Below, piece after piece: positions 28,351-38,749 of a stretch of 64,000 nt of DNA. The stretch covers positions 1,612,001-1,676,000 of the forward strand of contig NZ_CP098518.1 of NCBI RefSeq assembly GCF_023703795.1, read 5' to 3'. The DNA comes from Haloplanus sp. HW8-1 (lineage in GTDB: Archaea > Halobacteriota > Halobacteria > Halobacteriales > Haloferacaceae). The translations under genes were made by a program, and so were the position numbers. The notes under the pieces are model-generated. The model had not been told where the DNA came from. It was given only the letters and a program-made list of their open reading frames with translations, and did not search any database. How positions within the stretch are numbered: position 1 is the stretch's first letter; every line of letters starts with the position of its first letter.

Positions 28351-29097
28351 ATGCAAGCAACAGTACGCGATCTGAACGGCGAGGATGCGGGCACGGTGGA
28401 CCTCCCCGAGGTCTTCGAGACGGCCTACCGGCCGGACCTCATCAAACGTGCCGTCCTGGCCGCACAGGCGAACCGAAAGCAGGCGTACGGAGCCGACCCC
28501 TACGCCGGGCTGCGAACCCCGGCGGAGTCCTTCGGCAGCGGCCGCGGGATGGCCCACGTGCCCCGGGAGAACGGGCAGGGCGCCCGCGTGCCCCAGACGG
28601 TCGGCGGGCGCAAGGCGCACCCGCCGAAGGCGGAGAAGGACCAGGGCAAGGGAATCAACGACAAGGAACGCAAGCTCGCGGTCCGTTCGGCCGTCGCGGC
28701 GACGGCCGACGTCGAGCGCGTGGCCGCGCGCGGACACGAATTCGATACGGACCTCGACCTGCCGCTCGTCGTCAGCGACGACTTCGAGGAGCTCGTCAAG
28801 ACCCGCGAGGTCGTCGACCTCCTCGAATCGCTCGGCCTCCACGCCGACGTCGAACGCGCTGACGACGGCCGGTCGGTCAGGGCGGGACGCGGCAAGACCC
28901 GCGGCCGGAAATACCGCGAGCCGAAGTCGATCCTGTTCGTGACGAGCGAGGAGCCGTCGAAGGCGGCGCGCAACCTCGCCGGCGCGGACGTGACGACCGC
29001 CCGGGAGGTCAACGCGGAGGACCTCGCGCCGGGCACGGACGCCGGTCGACTGACGCTCTGGACCGAAAGTGCCATCGCGGAGGTGGCGGAGCGATGA
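28351..29097 (+). CDS. rpl4: 50S ribosomal protein L4 (uL4)
   Basis: 248-aa archaeal L4, which lines the peptide exit tunnel through its central basic loop, visible as YAGLRTPAESFGSGRGMAHVPREN and GRKAHPPKAEKDQGKGIN. The C-terminal globular part ends AGADVTTAREVNAEDLAPG and fits the family length. The stop overlaps the rpl23 ATG (ATGA), so translation is coupled. Confidence 0.97.
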   Translation: MQATVRDLNGEDAGTVDLPEVFETAYRPDLIKRAVLAAQANRKQAYGADPYAGLRTPAESFGSGRGMAHVPRENGQGARVPQTVGGRKAHPPKAEKDQGKGINDKERKLAVRSAVAATADVERVAARGHEFDTDLDLPLVVSDDFEELVKTREVVDLLESLGLHADVERADDGRSVRAGRGKTRGRKYREPKSILFVTSEEPSKAARNLAGADVTTAREVNAEDLAPGTDAGRLTLWTESAIAEVAER

Positions 29098-29345
29098 CGG
29101 TGATCCAGCACCCGCTGGTGACCGAGAAGGCGATGGACGAGATGGACTTCGACAACAAACTCCAGTTCGTCGTCGATATCGACGCGAACAAGGCGGAGAT
29201 CACCGACGCCATCGAGTCCCGCTACGACGTGCGGATCACGAAGGTGAACACACAGATCACCGCACAAGGCGAGAAGAAGGCGGTCGTCTCCCTCTCCGAG
29301 GACGACGACGCACAGGAAATCGCCTCGCGAATCGGGGTGTTCTAA
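29094..29345 (+). CDS. rpl23: 50S ribosomal protein L23 (uL23)
   Basis: The short archaeal L23 (83 aa) starts [17 protein letters not shown] and has [28 protein letters not shown]. It forms the platform at the tunnel exit where SRP and the translocon dock. Its ATG overlaps the L4 stop and 1 nt separates it from rpl2. Confidence 0.97.
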   Translation: MTVIQHPLVTEKAMDEMDFDNKLQFVVDIDANKAEITDAIESRYDVRITKVNTQITAQGEKKAVVSLSEDDDAQEIASRIGVF

Positions 29346-29346
29346 G

Positions 29347-30069
29347 ATGGGACGACGCATTCAAGGCCAGCGGCGTGGTCGCGGTGGGCCAACCTTCCGT
29401 GCCCCCAGCCACCGCTACAAGGCCGATCTCGAACACAAGAAGGACGAAGAGCGCGACACGATCTCGGGAGAGATCGTCGACATCGAACACGATCCCGCCC
29501 GCTCGGCACCGATCGCGGCCGTCGAGTTCGAGGATGGGGACCGACGCCTCGTCCTCGCGCCCGAGGGTGTGACGGTCGGCGAGACGATTCAGGTCGGCGT
29601 CTCCGCGGAGATCAAGCCCGGGAACACGCTCCCGCTGGCGGAGATCCCGGAGGGCGTCCCGGTCTGTAACGTCGAGAGCAGCCCCGGCGACGGCGGCAAG
29701 TTCGCCCGGGCCTCCGGGACGAGCGCACAGCTCATGACCCACGACAAGCGCGTCGCGGTCGTGAAGCTGCCGAGTGGCCAGGTCAAACGGCTCAACCCGC
29801 AGTGTCGCGCCACGGTCGGCGTGGTCGCGGGTGGCGGCCGGACCGAAAAGCCGTTCGTCAAGGCCGGCAACAAGCACCACAAGATGAAATCCCGCGGCAC
29901 GAAGTGGCCGCGGGTCCGCGGTGTGGCGATGAACGCCGTCGACCACCCCTTCGGTGGCGGCGGCCGCCAGCACCCCGGCAAGCCCAAGTCCGTCTCGCGG
30001 AACGCCCCGCCGGGACGGAAGGTGGGCGACATCGCCTCGAAACGCACCGGACGCGGAGGTAACAAATAA
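29347..30069 (+). CDS. rpl2: 50S ribosomal protein L2 (uL2)
   Basis: 240-aa archaeal L2, needed for subunit joining and peptidyl transfer. Visible are the N-terminal [33 protein letters not shown]-like [18 protein letters not shown], and the conserved [14 protein letters not shown] loop carrying the key His. Stop and rps19 start share one base (TAATG). Confidence 0.97.
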   Translation: MGRRIQGQRRGRGGPTFRAPSHRYKADLEHKKDEERDTISGEIVDIEHDPARSAPIAAVEFEDGDRRLVLAPEGVTVGETIQVGVSAEIKPGNTLPLAEIPEGVPVCNVESSPGDGGKFARASGTSAQLMTHDKRVAVVKLPSGQVKRLNPQCRATVGVVAGGGRTEKPFVKAGNKHHKMKSRGTKWPRVRGVAMNAVDHPFGGGGRQHPGKPKSVSRNAPPGRKVGDIASKRTGRGGNK

Positions 30070-30491
30070 TGAGTTCCGAATACCGAACCGGCCGCGAGGG
30101 TGAGTTCACCTACCGCGGTCACACGCTCGACGAGCTGCAGTCCATGTCGCTCGACGAGGTCGCGGAACTGCTTCCCGCTCGCATGCGGCGAACCATCACC
30201 CGAGGCCTGTCGGTCGAACACGAGAAACTGCTTGACCGTGCCCGCGAGGCCGGGGAAGAGGAGACGGCCAACGACCCGATCCGAACCCACCGACGGGACA
30301 TGCCGATCGTCCCCGAGATGGTCGGGCTGACCTTCTCGGTCTACAACGGGCAGGAGTTCCAGCGCGTCGCGGTCGAACCCGAGATGATCGGGCACTACCT
30401 CGGCGAGTTCCAGCTCACGCGGACGTCGGTCGAACACGGCCAGGCCGGCATCGGCGCGACCAGGTCCTCGAAGTTCGTGCCACTCAAGTAA
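30069..30491 (+). CDS. rps19: 30S ribosomal protein S19 (uS19)
   Basis: 140-aa archaeal S19 (S15e type) of the small-subunit head. Family segments are [31 protein letters not shown] near the start, [15 protein letters not shown] in the middle and IGHYLGEF near the end. The C-terminal KFVPLK is the usual end. It overlaps rpl2 by one base and is 3 nt from rpl22. Confidence 0.97.
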   Translation: MSSEYRTGREGEFTYRGHTLDELQSMSLDEVAELLPARMRRTITRGLSVEHEKLLDRAREAGEEETANDPIRTHRRDMPIVPEMVGLTFSVYNGQEFQRVAVEPEMIGHYLGEFQLTRTSVEHGQAGIGATRSSKFVPLK

Positions 30492-30494
30492 CAC

Positions 30495-30959
30495 ATGGGA
30501 ATCAACTACAGCGTCGAGGCCGACCCGGAGACGACCGCCAAGGCGATGCTCCGAGAGCGGCCCATCAGCATCAAGCACAGCAAGGCCATCGCCCGCCAGA
30601 TCAAGGGGATGACCGTCGCCGATGCCGAGGCGTACCTGAACGCCGTGATCGACGAAGAGCAGTCGGTCCCGTTCAAACAGCACAACACCGGTGTCGGTCA
30701 CCGGAGCGACATCGACGGCTGGGACGCCGGTCGCTACCCCGAGAAGGCCAGCAAGGACTTCAAGAAACTGCTCACGAACGCGAGCAACAACGCCGACGAG
30801 CAGGGATTCGACGGCGAGGCGATGACCATCAAACACGTCGCCGCCCACAAGGTCGGCGAACGACAGGGGCGCAAGCCCCGCGCGTTCGGTCGCGCGGACC
30901 CGTGGAACACCACGCTCTGTGACGTGGAACTGATCATCGAGGAGGAGGACACCGAATAA
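30495..30959 (+). CDS. rpl22: 50S ribosomal protein L22 (uL22)
   Basis: 154-aa archaeal L22, whose long beta hairpin lines the exit tunnel. Seen: MGINYSVEADPETTAKAMLRERPISIKHSKAIARQIKGM, then the hairpin region AAHKVGERQGRKPRAFGRADPWNTTLCDVELIIEE. Length and ends fit the family. Its stop shares a base with the rps3 ATG. Confidence 0.97.
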   Translation: MGINYSVEADPETTAKAMLRERPISIKHSKAIARQIKGMTVADAEAYLNAVIDEEQSVPFKQHNTGVGHRSDIDGWDAGRYPEKASKDFKKLLTNASNNADEQGFDGEAMTIKHVAAHKVGERQGRKPRAFGRADPWNTTLCDVELIIEEEDTE

Positions 30960-31888
30960 TGGCCGACGAACACCAGTTCATCGAGAACGGTCTGCAGCGC
31001 TCCCAGATCGACGAGTTCTTCGCGGACGAACTCGGCCGCGCGGGCTACGGCGGCATGGACGTCGCCAAGACCCCGATGGGGACCCAGATCGTCCTCAAGG
31101 CCGAGAAGCCCGGCATGGTCATCGGCAAGGGTGGGAAGAACATCCGCAAGGTGACCACGGAACTCGAGGAGCGGTTCGACCTCGACGACCCCCAGATCGA
31201 CGTTCAGGAGGTCGACGAACCGGACCTGAACGCCCGCATCGTCGCGGACCGACTGGCCAACGCCCTCGAACGCGGCTGGTACTTCCGCAAGGCGGGTCAC
31301 ACGACGATCGACCGGATCATGGAGGCCGGCGCGCTGGGCGCCGAGATCGTCCTCTCCGGGAAGGTCACCGGTGCGCGGAGCCGCGTCGAGAAGTTCAACC
31401 GCGGCTACATCAAGCACAACGGCGAACCCGCCGAGTCCATCGTGGACGAGGGCCAGGGCGTCGCCGTGATGAAACTCGGCACCATCGGCGTGACGGTGAA
31501 GATCATCCCGCCGGGCGCCGAACTCCCCGACGACTTCGAGATCGCCGAGGACGCCGACGTCGAACCGGTCGAACAGGCCGCGGAGACCGGCGGCGGCGTC
31601 GAGGAACTCCTCGAAGAGGAACCGGAAGAGGTCCCGGACGCCGGCGAGGGCGAGGACGTCGACGTGCCGACTGAGACGCCCGAGGACCTCGACGAGGAGA
31701 TCGTCGAGGAGGTCGTCGAGGAGGAACTGCCCGACGAGGGCGCCGAGACCGACGAAGACGAGGACACCGACGACCTCGACGAGGCGGACACGGTCGACGA
31801 GGAGGTCGACGAGGAGACGATGGACGAGGCGGCCGATCTCGTCGAAGAGATGGAAGCGACTGACGAAGACGAGGAGGAGGACGCATAA
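30959..31888 (+). CDS. rps3: 30S ribosomal protein S3 (uS3) with long acidic tail
   Basis: S3 binds the mRNA entry site. The KH domain is evident in [21 protein letters not shown] (about residues 46-66) and the C-domain in [23 protein letters not shown]. The conserved part ends near residue 190; the remaining 110 or so residues are almost entirely Glu, Asp, Val and Pro. Acidic tails on S3 are known in haloarchaea. Stop and rpl29 ATG overlap by one base. Confidence 0.96.
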   Translation: MADEHQFIENGLQRSQIDEFFADELGRAGYGGMDVAKTPMGTQIVLKAEKPGMVIGKGGKNIRKVTTELEERFDLDDPQIDVQEVDEPDLNARIVADRLANALERGWYFRKAGHTTIDRIMEAGALGAEIVLSGKVTGARSRVEKFNRGYIKHNGEPAESIVDEGQGVAVMKLGTIGVTVKIIPPGAELPDDFEIAEDADVEPVEQAAETGGGVEELLEEEPEEVPDAGEGEDVDVPTETPEDLDEEIVEEVVEEELPDEGAETDEDEDTDDLDEADTVDEEVDEETMDEAADLVEEMEATDEDEEEDA

Positions 31889-32094
31889 TGGCGATCCTGC
31901 ACGTCGAAGAGATCCGCGACATGACGCCCGCCGAACGCGAGGCGGAACTCGAGGACCTCGAAACGGAACTGCTGAACGCGAAGGCGGTCCAGGCGGCCGG
32001 CGGGATGCCGGAGGACCCTTCGCGGATCGGCGAACTGAAGAAGACGATCGCGCGGATCAAGACGATCCAGCGCGAAGAAGGCGATTTCGAATAA
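31888..32094 (+). CDS. rpl29: 50S ribosomal protein L29 (uL29)
   Basis: 68-aa two-helix L29 at the tunnel exit. Typical sequence is [30 protein letters not shown] with [20 protein letters not shown]. It overlaps rps3 and the RNase P gene by one base each, so translation of all three should be coupled. Confidence 0.96.
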   Translation: MAILHVEEIRDMTPAEREAELEDLETELLNAKAVQAAGGMPEDPSRIGELKKTIARIKTIQREEGDFE

Positions 32095-32480
32095 TGCCAC
32101 TCACCCCCGAGACCCTGTGCCGACACGAACTCAACGGCCTGCGCGTGCGGGTCGTCGAGTCGACGAACCCCGACAGCGTCGGGATCGGCGGCCGCGTCGT
32201 CTCTGAGACGATGCGGACGCTCGTCGTGTCGGACGGCTCTCGGGAGTGGCGTGTCCCCAAGCGGGGGACCACCTTCGAGTTCGCCCTGCCGCGCACAGAT
32301 GAAGCCGCCGACGCCGAGAAGGCGTCGGGGACCGCGCCCGAACTTCCGTCGGAAACTGCCGGCCGAACCGGTCAGTCGGACGGTTGCGAGGACGTGGCCT
32401 ACGTTACGGTGGATGGCGCACGACTGCTCTCACGACCCGCCTTGCGAACCGAGAAGGCAGGTGTATCCACATGGCGATAG
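32094..32480 (+). CDS. rnp1: Ribonuclease P protein component 1 (Rpp29/Pop4-like)
   Basis: 128-aa protein subunit of archaeal RNase P, which matures the 5' end of tRNA. The Sm-like barrel is seen in [35 protein letters not shown] and [13 protein letters not shown]. After about residue 75 the sequence is a poorly conserved tail with likely low structure. Its position between rpl29 and rps17 is standard in Archaea; it overlaps rps17 by 10 nt. Confidence 0.94.
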   Translation: MPLTPETLCRHELNGLRVRVVESTNPDSVGIGGRVVSETMRTLVVSDGSREWRVPKRGTTFEFALPRTDEAADAEKASGTAPELPSETAGRTGQSDGCEDVAYVTVDGARLLSRPALRTEKAGVSTWR

Positions 32481-32797
32481 GACTGAACGTAACTGAACCG
32501 GAGGAGGCCTGTGCCGACCAGCACTGCCCGTTCCACGGCTCGCTTGCCGTGCGCGGACAGACGCTGGAGGGCACGGTCGCCTCCACAGCGATGGAAAAGA
32601 CGGTCGTCGTCGAACGCGAGTACGACGTTCGCGTTCCCAAGTACGACCGATACATGAAACGCCGGAGTCGCATTCCGGCCCACGCACCCCCGTGTCTGGG
32701 CCTCGAGGAAGGCGACCGGGTCCGCATCGCGGAGACGCGACCCCTCTCGAAGACCAAATCACACGTGGTCGTCGAGATTCTGGGAGGTGACGAGTGA
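32471..32797 (+). CDS. rps17: 30S ribosomal protein S17 (uS17)
   Basis: 108-aa archaeal S17. The start ATG 32471 lies inside the end of rnp1; the frame is open further upstream but that part reads rnp1. Family features are [29 protein letters not shown] and the OB-fold end [33 protein letters not shown]. The stop TGA overlaps the rpl14 ATG. Confidence 0.96.
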   Translation: MAIGLNVTEPEEACADQHCPFHGSLAVRGQTLEGTVASTAMEKTVVVEREYDVRVPKYDRYMKRRSRIPAHAPPCLGLEEGDRVRIAETRPLSKTKSHVVVEILGGDE

Positions 32798-33195
32798 TGG
32801 AGGCGCTGAAAGCCGACGTCACCCGTGGCCTCGCCAAGGGGTCGCTCGTCACCTGTGCGGACAACACCGGGGCGCGCGAACTGAAGATCATCAGCGTCGC
32901 GGGCTACTCCGGAGCGAAGAATCGACACCCCAAAGCGGGCATCGGCGACAAGGTGACCGTCTCGGTCACCAAGGGCACACCGGAGATGCGCCGACAGGTG
33001 CTGGAGGCGGTCGTCGTTCGCCAGCGCAAGCCCATTCGTCGCCCAAGCGGCACGCGCGTAAAATTCGAGGACAATGCCGCCGTCGTCATCGACGACATGG
33101 AGGAGCCTCGCGGGACCGAGATCAAGGGTCCCGTCGCGCGTGAAGTCGCCGAACGCTTCGGGAGCATCGCATCGACTGCGACGATGATCGTATGA
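32797..33195 (+). CDS. rpl14: 50S ribosomal protein L14 (uL14)
   Basis: 132-aa L14 with [37 protein letters not shown] and the basic [32 protein letters not shown] one codon upstream is possible, but the ATG overlapping the rps17 stop is the usual coupled start. L14 contributes to an intersubunit bridge. It overlaps rpl24 by 4 nt (ATGA). Confidence 0.96.
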   Translation: MEALKADVTRGLAKGSLVTCADNTGARELKIISVAGYSGAKNRHPKAGIGDKVTVSVTKGTPEMRRQVLEAVVVRQRKPIRRPSGTRVKFEDNAAVVIDDMEEPRGTEIKGPVAREVAERFGSIASTATMIV

Positions 33196-33548
33196 CTCGA
33201 CAGCCACACAAAGAGCGGACACGAAAGCGGACGGCACCCCTGCACGAGCGTCACGACCAGGTTCGCTCCACGCTGGCCGAGGACCTCCGCGAGGAGTACG
33301 GCCAGCGCTCGGTCCGGGTCAACGCGGGCGACACCGTCGAGGTGCTCCGTGGTGACCACGCCGGCGAGGAGGCGGAAGTGCTCACCGTGGACCTGACCGA
33401 CGAGGTCGTCCACGTCGAGGACGTGACCGTCGAGAAGGCCGACGGCGAGGAAGTGCCCCGGCCCCTCGACGCGAGTAACCTTCGCGTGACGGAACTGAAC
33501 CTGGAAGACGAGCGCCGGCAGGCGCGCCTGGAGGCGGATACCGAATGA
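33192..33548 (+). CDS. rpl24: 50S ribosomal protein L24 (uL24)
   Basis: 118-aa archaeal L24, an assembly initiator near the tunnel exit. The KOW motif is seen in [27 protein letters not shown], preceded by the basic N-terminus [20 protein letters not shown]. Overlaps its neighbours at both ends by ATGA. Confidence 0.96.
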   Translation: MTRQPHKERTRKRTAPLHERHDQVRSTLAEDLREEYGQRSVRVNAGDTVEVLRGDHAGEEAEVLTVDLTDEVVHVEDVTVEKADGEEVPRPLDASNLRVTELNLEDERRQARLEADTE

Positions 33549-34258
33549 CTCGACACCAGAAACGACTCTCGGTCCCGAAGTCCTGGCCGGTCGAACGGAA
33601 GACCGCGACCTGGACGGTCAAGGCCGGCGCCGGCCCGCACGGCGAGGCGGGGGTTCCCCTGCTGATCGTCCTGCGGGACGTGCTCGGCTACGTCGACTCG
33701 CGCAAGGAAGCGAACTACGCACTCAACCAGGGAAGCGTCCTCGTCAACGGGGACGCCGTCTCGGACGTCGAGCGTCCCATCGGGATGTTCGACATCCTGG
33801 CCTTTACCGAACGCGAGGAGTTCTACCGCGTGTTCCCGGACGAGGGCGGTCGGCTGGCGCTGACCCCCATCGACGCCGACGCGGCCGACAGCCGCCTCGG
33901 AAAGATCGTCCGGAAGACCCAGGTGACCGGCGGTGACTTCCAGTTCACCCTCCACGACGGCACGAACGTGCGCGTCGACGAGGACGAGGCCGGCGAGTAC
34001 GCCACCGGCGACTCCCTGGTCGTCGACAACGAGAGCAAGGAGATCGTCGCCCACTTCGTCTACGAGGAGGGCGCCCTGGTGACGGCCGTCGCCGGCAGTC
34101 ACGCCGGCGAGATCGGCGAGATCGACACGATCACCGTTACGCCCGGAAGCGGCGACAACGTCGTCACCGTCACCCAGGATGACGACGGCTTCGAGACGAT
34201 CGAGGACTACGTCGTCGTGATCGACGAGAACTTCACCGACGGGGAGGGTGACGAATGA
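33545..34258 (+). CDS. rps4e: 30S ribosomal protein S4e (eS4)
   Basis: 237-aa archaeal/eukaryal S4e with an S4 RNA-binding domain ([27 protein letters not shown] at about residues 42-68) followed by a central beta domain and a KOW motif ([15 protein letters not shown]) near the C-terminus. Typical start [20 protein letters not shown]. Overlaps rpl5 by 4 nt. Confidence 0.96.
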   Translation: MTRHQKRLSVPKSWPVERKTATWTVKAGAGPHGEAGVPLLIVLRDVLGYVDSRKEANYALNQGSVLVNGDAVSDVERPIGMFDILAFTEREEFYRVFPDEGGRLALTPIDADAADSRLGKIVRKTQVTGGDFQFTLHDGTNVRVDEDEAGEYATGDSLVVDNESKEIVAHFVYEEGALVTAVAGSHAGEIGEIDTITVTPGSGDNVVTVTQDDDGFETIEDYVVVIDENFTDGEGDE

Positions 34259-34779
34259 GCGAAGCCGAAGCGGACTTCCACGAGATGCGCGAACCGCATA
34301 TCGAGAAGGTCGTCGTCCACATGGGCGTCGGCGAGGGCGGCCGCGAACTCGCGGACGCCGAGGACATCCTCGAGGACGTCACCGGACAGCAGAGTGTCCG
34401 GACGACGGCCCGCGGGACGGTCCAGGACTTCAACATCCGCGAGGGCGATCCGATCGGCGCGAAGGTCACCCTTCGTGGCGACACCGCAGTCGAGTTCCTC
34501 GAGACGGCGCTCGGCCTGGTCGACCTCTCGGCCTCGCAGTTCGACGATACGGGGAACTTTAGCTTCGGGGTCGAGGAACACACGGAGTTCCCGAGCCAGG
34601 AGTACGACCCGAACATCGGCATCTACGGGCTGGACGTGACCGTCAACATGGTCCGGCCGGGATACCGCGTCGCGAAGCGAGACAAGATGTCGCGGTCGAT
34701 CCCGTCGGGGCACCGCCTCGACGCGTCGGACGCGGTCGCCTTCGTCGAGGCAACCTTCGACGTGGAGGTAACGCAATGA
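34255..34779 (+). CDS. rpl5: 50S ribosomal protein L5 (uL5)
   Basis: 174-aa L5 of the central protuberance, which binds 5S rRNA. Seen: [49 protein letters not shown] and the C-terminal [26 protein letters not shown]. Overlaps rps4e and rps14 by 4 nt each. Confidence 0.96.
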   Translation: MSEAEADFHEMREPHIEKVVVHMGVGEGGRELADAEDILEDVTGQQSVRTTARGTVQDFNIREGDPIGAKVTLRGDTAVEFLETALGLVDLSASQFDDTGNFSFGVEEHTEFPSQEYDPNIGIYGLDVTVNMVRPGYRVAKRDKMSRSIPSGHRLDASDAVAFVEATFDVEVTQ

Positions 34780-34970
34780 GTGAAAGTGAATCAGGAACCC
34801 AGGACGGACGCGACGTGACCGGAGAGCACGCCACGCCCCGCACGGACGACCGCCATCAGTGTCGTCGATGCGGCCGCAAGCAGGGGCTCGTCGGCAAGTA
34901 CGACATCTTCCTCTGTCGGCAGTGCTTCCGCGAGGTCGCCCGTGACATGGGATTCAAGAAGTATCGATAA
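34776..34970 (+). CDS. rps14: 30S ribosomal protein S14 (uS14), zinc-ribbon type
   Basis: 64-aa S14 with two intact CxxC pairs (CRRCGRKQG and [14 protein letters not shown]) that bind zinc. The first 25 residues form an acidic Ser/Thr-rich extension not present in the shorter bacterial forms. Two nucleotides separate it from rps8. Confidence 0.95.
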   Translation: MSESESGTQDGRDVTGEHATPRTDDRHQCRRCGRKQGLVGKYDIFLCRQCFREVARDMGFKKYR

Positions 34971-34972
34971 CA

Positions 34973-35365
34973 ATGGCAGGGAACGACCCCCTCTCGAACG
35001 CACTCTCGGGGCTCGACAACGCCGAGAGCGTGGGACACCTGTCCCACACGGTACAGCCCGCCTCGAACGTGATCGGCTCCGTACTCGAGGTCTTCTACGA
35101 CCGCGGGTACATCGACGGATTCGAGTTCGTCGACGACGGCAAGTCCGGTCGCTTCGAGATCGAACTGAAAGGCGCGATCAACCAGTGTGGCGTCGTCAAG
35201 CCCCGCTACTCCGCGGGGGCGGACGAGTTCGAAAAGTGGGAGAAGCGGTATCTCCCCGCCCGCGACTACGGGGCGCTCGTCGTCACGACCAGCCACGGCG
35301 TCATGAGCCACTACGAGGCCCGCGAACAGGGCATCGGTGGCCAGGTGATCGCATACGTCTACTAA
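34973..35365 (+). CDS. rps8: 30S ribosomal protein S8 (uS8)
   Basis: 130-aa archaeal S8 beginning [21 protein letters not shown], with [19 protein letters not shown]-like [15 protein letters not shown] and the C-terminal [26 protein letters not shown] that holds the 16S rRNA helix-21 contacts. Two nucleotides from rpl6. Confidence 0.96.
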   Translation: MAGNDPLSNALSGLDNAESVGHLSHTVQPASNVIGSVLEVFYDRGYIDGFEFVDDGKSGRFEIELKGAINQCGVVKPRYSAGADEFEKWEKRYLPARDYGALVVTTSHGVMSHYEAREQGIGGQVIAYVY

Positions 35366-35367
35366 CA

Positions 35368-35904
35368 ATGAACCGAACAGAAATCGAGATTCCGGACGAT
35401 GTGTCCGCCGAGGTCGACCACCTCGATCTGACCGTCGAGGGACCGAACGGGAGCGTCACACGACGCCTCTGGTATCCCGACGTGTCGGTCGCGGTCGAGG
35501 ACGACCACGTGGTCATCGAGAGCGAGGCCGACGACGCCAACACGCGTGCGACGCTCGGCACCTTCGAGAGCCACGTCGAGAACATGGTCCACGGCGTGAC
35601 GGACGGCTGGGAGTATCAGATGGAGATCTTCTACGCCCACTTCCCGATGCAGGTGAACGTGGAGGGTGACGAAGTCGTCATCGAGAACTTCCTCGGCGAA
35701 CGCGCGCCACGGACGGTCCAGATCCGTGGCGACACGGAGGTACAGGTCGACGGCGAAGAGATCACGCTCTCCGGCCCCGACAAGGAGGCCGTCGGGCAGA
35801 CCGCCGCCGACATCGAACAGTTGACGCGGGTCAACGACAAGGACACCCGTGTCTTCCAAGACGGCGTCTACATCACGCAGAAACCGCAGGCAGGTGGGGC
35901 GTAG
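35368..35904 (+). CDS. rpl6: 50S ribosomal protein L6 (uL6)
   Basis: 178-aa L6 near the factor-binding site. ATG 35368 fits the family start MNRTEIEIPDDVSAEVDHLDLTVEGPNG; the frame is open upstream but only antisense-like sequence lies there. The second domain shows VEGDEVVIENFLGERAPRTVQIRGDTEV and NDKDTRVFQDGVYITQKP. It abuts rpl32e directly. Confidence 0.96.
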   Translation: MNRTEIEIPDDVSAEVDHLDLTVEGPNGSVTRRLWYPDVSVAVEDDHVVIESEADDANTRATLGTFESHVENMVHGVTDGWEYQMEIFYAHFPMQVNVEGDEVVIENFLGERAPRTVQIRGDTEVQVDGEEITLSGPDKEAVGQTAADIEQLTRVNDKDTRVFQDGVYITQKPQAGGA

Positions 35905-36624
35905 ATGAGCGATACCGACGACGACATTCAGGAGATCGAAGACATCGGTGGCGTCGGACCGTCGAAGGCCGAGGCACTTGTCGAGGCCGGCTACGAGTCC
36001 ATCGAGGACCTCAAGGCCGCGAGCCAGTCGGAACTGGCCGATATCGAGGGGGTCGGCAACGCGCTGGCCGCCCGGATCAAAGCCGACGTCGGTGGCCTCG
36101 AAGTCTCGGAGGAGACCGACGCGGAGGTCGAAGAAGAGACCGAAGAAGTGACCGAGGAAGCCGAGGAGACGGAGACGGAACTCCGTCCCCGCGGTCACGC
36201 CGACAAGACGCCGGACTTGGACGCGGACGCCGCCCGCGCGCTGGTTCAGAAGCGCCGGGAGGGCAATCCGCAGTTCAACCGCCAGGACTACCACAAGAAA
36301 AAGCGCGTCGACCCCTCGTGGCGCAAGCCCCGGGGCAACCTCTCGAAGCAGCGCCGAGGGATCAAGGGCAAGGGTGCTACGGTCGAGGCGGGCTACCGCT
36401 CGCCGACGGCCGCCCGCGGCCTGCACCCCAGCGGCTTCGAGGAGGTCCGCGTCCACAACGCGGACGACCTGGAGGGGGTCGACCCCGATAGCGAGGCCGT
36501 CCGCATCGCGAGCAGCGTGGGCGCACGCAAGCGCGAACACATCGAAGACGTCTGTGAGGACCGCGAGATCCGCGTTCTCAACCCGACGTACATCGAAGTC
36601 GAAATCGAGGGGGAAGCCGAATGA
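35905..36624 (+). CDS. rpl32e: 50S ribosomal protein L32e (eL32) with N-terminal HhH extension
   Basis: 239-aa L32e. The conserved domain (about residues 112-239) has [22 protein letters not shown]-like sequence and [14 protein letters not shown]-like [17 protein letters not shown]. The first 70 residues form a helix-hairpin-helix domain ([27 protein letters not shown] and [18 protein letters not shown]) joined by an acidic linker. The extension is common in haloarchaeal L32e but absent from most others. Confidence 0.95.
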   Translation: MSDTDDDIQEIEDIGGVGPSKAEALVEAGYESIEDLKAASQSELADIEGVGNALAARIKADVGGLEVSEETDAEVEEETEEVTEEAEETETELRPRGHADKTPDLDADAARALVQKRREGNPQFNRQDYHKKKRVDPSWRKPRGNLSKQRRGIKGKGATVEAGYRSPTAARGLHPSGFEEVRVHNADDLEGVDPDSEAVRIASSVGARKREHIEDVCEDREIRVLNPTYIEVEIEGEAE

Positions 36625-37079
36625 CGGATCTGAGCGCACAGAAACGGCTCGCCGCCGACGTCCTCGACGTGGGCAAGGACCGCGTCTGGTTCGATCCGGA
36701 GGCCCAGAGCGAGATCGCGGAGGCGATCACCCGCGACGACATCCGTGACCTGGTCGATCAGGGCACGATCCAGCAGAAGGGCACCTCGAACAACTCGCGT
36801 GGCCGCGCCCGCGAACGGGCGGACAAGCGAGCCTACGGCCACCAGACGGGGGCCGGCTCCCGGAAGGGGACCGCCGGCGCCCGGAAGGACAGCAAGGAGG
36901 ATTGGACGAGTCGCATCCGCGCCCAGCGGCGTCGCCTGCGCGAGTTGCGCGACGACGGCCCGCTGGATCGCTCCCAGTACCGCGAGCTCTACAACAAGGC
37001 TGGCGGTGGGGAGTTCGACAGCGTGGCACGACTCGAAGCGTACATCGAGAACAACTACGACGTGGAGGTGAACGACTAA
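36621..37079 (+). CDS. rpl19e: 50S ribosomal protein L19e (eL19)
   Basis: 152-aa eL19 starting [26 protein letters not shown], with the arginine/glycine-rich middle [30 protein letters not shown] and the helical end [17 protein letters not shown]. Archaeal/eukaryal specific; forms intersubunit bridges. ATGA overlap with rpl32e and one-base overlap with rpl18. Confidence 0.95.
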   Translation: MTDLSAQKRLAADVLDVGKDRVWFDPEAQSEIAEAITRDDIRDLVDQGTIQQKGTSNNSRGRARERADKRAYGHQTGAGSRKGTAGARKDSKEDWTSRIRAQRRRLRELRDDGPLDRSQYRELYNKAGGGEFDSVARLEAYIENNYDVEVND

Positions 37080-37639
37080 TGGCAACAGGCCCACGATACA
37101 AGGTCCCCATGCGGCGTCGCCGCGAGGACCGAACCGACTACCACCAGAGGTTGCGCCTGCTGAAATCCGGCAAGCCGCGCCTGGTCGCTCGCGTGAGCAA
37201 CAGGCACGTCAGGGCGCAGCTGATCACCCCCGGTCCGGACGGCGACGAGACCCACGTGGCCGCCTCCTCCGAGGACCTCGCGGAGTACGGCTGGGAAGCC
37301 CCCACGGGCAACCTCCCCAGTGCGTACCTCACGGGACTCCTCGCGGGGACGCGCGCCGTCGAGGCCGGCCTCACGGAGGCCGTCCTCGACATCGGGCTCA
37401 ACACCGCGACGCCGGGCAACAAGGTGTTCGCAGTACAGGAAGGCGCTATCGACGCGGGACTCGATATCCCGCACAGCGAGGACGTCCTCGCGGACTGGTC
37501 GCGAAACCGCGGCGAGCACATCGCCGATTACGCTGCACAGCTGGACGAACCGCTGTACAGCGGCGACTTCGACGCGACGGACCTCCCCGAGCACTTCGAC
37601 GAAGTGCGCGAAACACTGATCGAGGACAATGAGCAGTAA
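37079..37639 (+). CDS. rpl18: 50S ribosomal protein L18 (uL18)
   Basis: 186-aa archaeal L18 (eukaryal L5 type), 5S rRNA binding. ATG 37079 starts [40 protein letters not shown]; then [10 protein letters not shown]-like [17 protein letters not shown] and [20 protein letters not shown]. The C-terminus overlaps rps5 by 11 nt. Confidence 0.96.
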   Translation: MATGPRYKVPMRRRREDRTDYHQRLRLLKSGKPRLVARVSNRHVRAQLITPGPDGDETHVAASSEDLAEYGWEAPTGNLPSAYLTGLLAGTRAVEAGLTEAVLDIGLNTATPGNKVFAVQEGAIDAGLDIPHSEDVLADWSRNRGEHIADYAAQLDEPLYSGDFDATDLPEHFDEVRETLIEDNEQ

Positions 37640-38285
37640 CGATTACGGCGACGGCTGGGAACCGCGCACGCGGCTCGGCCGCAAGGTACAGGACGGCGAC
37701 GTAACGTCGATGAAGGAGGCCCTCGAATCGGGGCTCCCGCTGAAGGAAGCCGAAATCGTCGATCAGCTCCTACCGGGACTGGACGACGAGGTGCTCGACA
37801 TCAACATGGTCCAGCGGATGACCGACTCCGGGCGCCGGGTGAAGTTCCGGTGTGTCGTCGCGGTGGGCAACCGCGACGGCTACCTCGGCTACGCCGAGGG
37901 ACGCGACGACCAGGTCGGCTCCGCGATCCAGAAGGCCATCGACGTGGCGAAGCTGAACATCATCGAGGTCGACCGCGGCTCCGGGTCCTGGGAGGACCGC
38001 GCAGGCGGCGTCAACTCCCTGACGCGGAAGGCGACGGGCAAGGCCGGCTCCGTGACCGTCGAGATCATCCCCGCCCCGCAGGGGCTGGGACTGGCGGCCG
38101 CACCCACCGTGCGGAACATCCTCGAACTCGCGGGCATCCAGGACGCCTGGACGAAGTCGACGGGCAACACCCGGACGACGGTCAACCTCGCGAAGGCGAC
38201 GTACAACGCCCTGCAGAACGCCTCACAGTCGCGGACGCCCCGGCGTGCCCGCCGCAAGCAGCGCGAAACCGAGGTGAGCGAGTGA
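37629..38285 (+). CDS. rps5: 30S ribosomal protein S5 (uS5)
   Basis: 218-aa S5 involved in decoding accuracy. Family segments are [59 protein letters not shown] and the C-domain [23 protein letters not shown]. The basic tail [14 protein letters not shown] is normal. Its stop shares one base with rpl30. Confidence 0.96.
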   Translation: MSSNDYGDGWEPRTRLGRKVQDGDVTSMKEALESGLPLKEAEIVDQLLPGLDDEVLDINMVQRMTDSGRRVKFRCVVAVGNRDGYLGYAEGRDDQVGSAIQKAIDVAKLNIIEVDRGSGSWEDRAGGVNSLTRKATGKAGSVTVEIIPAPQGLGLAAAPTVRNILELAGIQDAWTKSTGNTRTTVNLAKATYNALQNASQSRTPRRARRKQRETEVSE

Positions 38286-38749
38286 TGGAGGCGCTCGTCC
38301 AGATCCGCGGCGAGGTGAACATCTCCGGAGACATCCAAGACACGCTGGAGATGCTCAACCTCCACGGCGTCAACCAGTGTACGCTGGTCCCCGAGACGGA
38401 TACCTACCGCGGTATGATCACGAAGGTCAACGACTACGTCGCCCACGGCGAACCGTCGGCGGACGTGGTCGCGACGCTCATCCGGCGCCGTGCCGAACCC
38501 GAGCAGGGCTCGGCCGACGTCACCGACGAGTGGATCGCCGAGCACACCGACTACGACGACGTGGACGCGCTGGCGGCCGCGCTGGTCGACGAGGAGACGA
38601 CGCTGCGCGAGCAGGGTCTGGCTCCGTCGATCCGGCTCCACCCGCCGCGTGGCGGCCACGACGGCCTGAAACACCCGACCGTCGAGAGCGGACAGATCGG
38701 CAAGCACACCACCGAGGAGATCGACCGACTGCTGGAGGCCATGCGATGA
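38285..38749 (+). CDS. rpl30: 50S ribosomal protein L30 (uL30)
   Basis: 154-aa long archaeal L30: VQIRGEVNISGDIQDTLEMLNLHGVNQCTLVPETDTYRGMITKVNDYVAHGE, then a C-terminal extension with RLHPPRGGHDGLKHP. Start ATG 38285 overlaps the rps5 stop; open frame upstream reads rps5 out of frame. ATGA overlap with rpl15. Confidence 0.95.
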   Translation: MEALVQIRGEVNISGDIQDTLEMLNLHGVNQCTLVPETDTYRGMITKVNDYVAHGEPSADVVATLIRRRAEPEQGSADVTDEWIAEHTDYDDVDALAAALVDEETTLREQGLAPSIRLHPPRGGHDGLKHPTVESGQIGKHTTEEIDRLLEAMR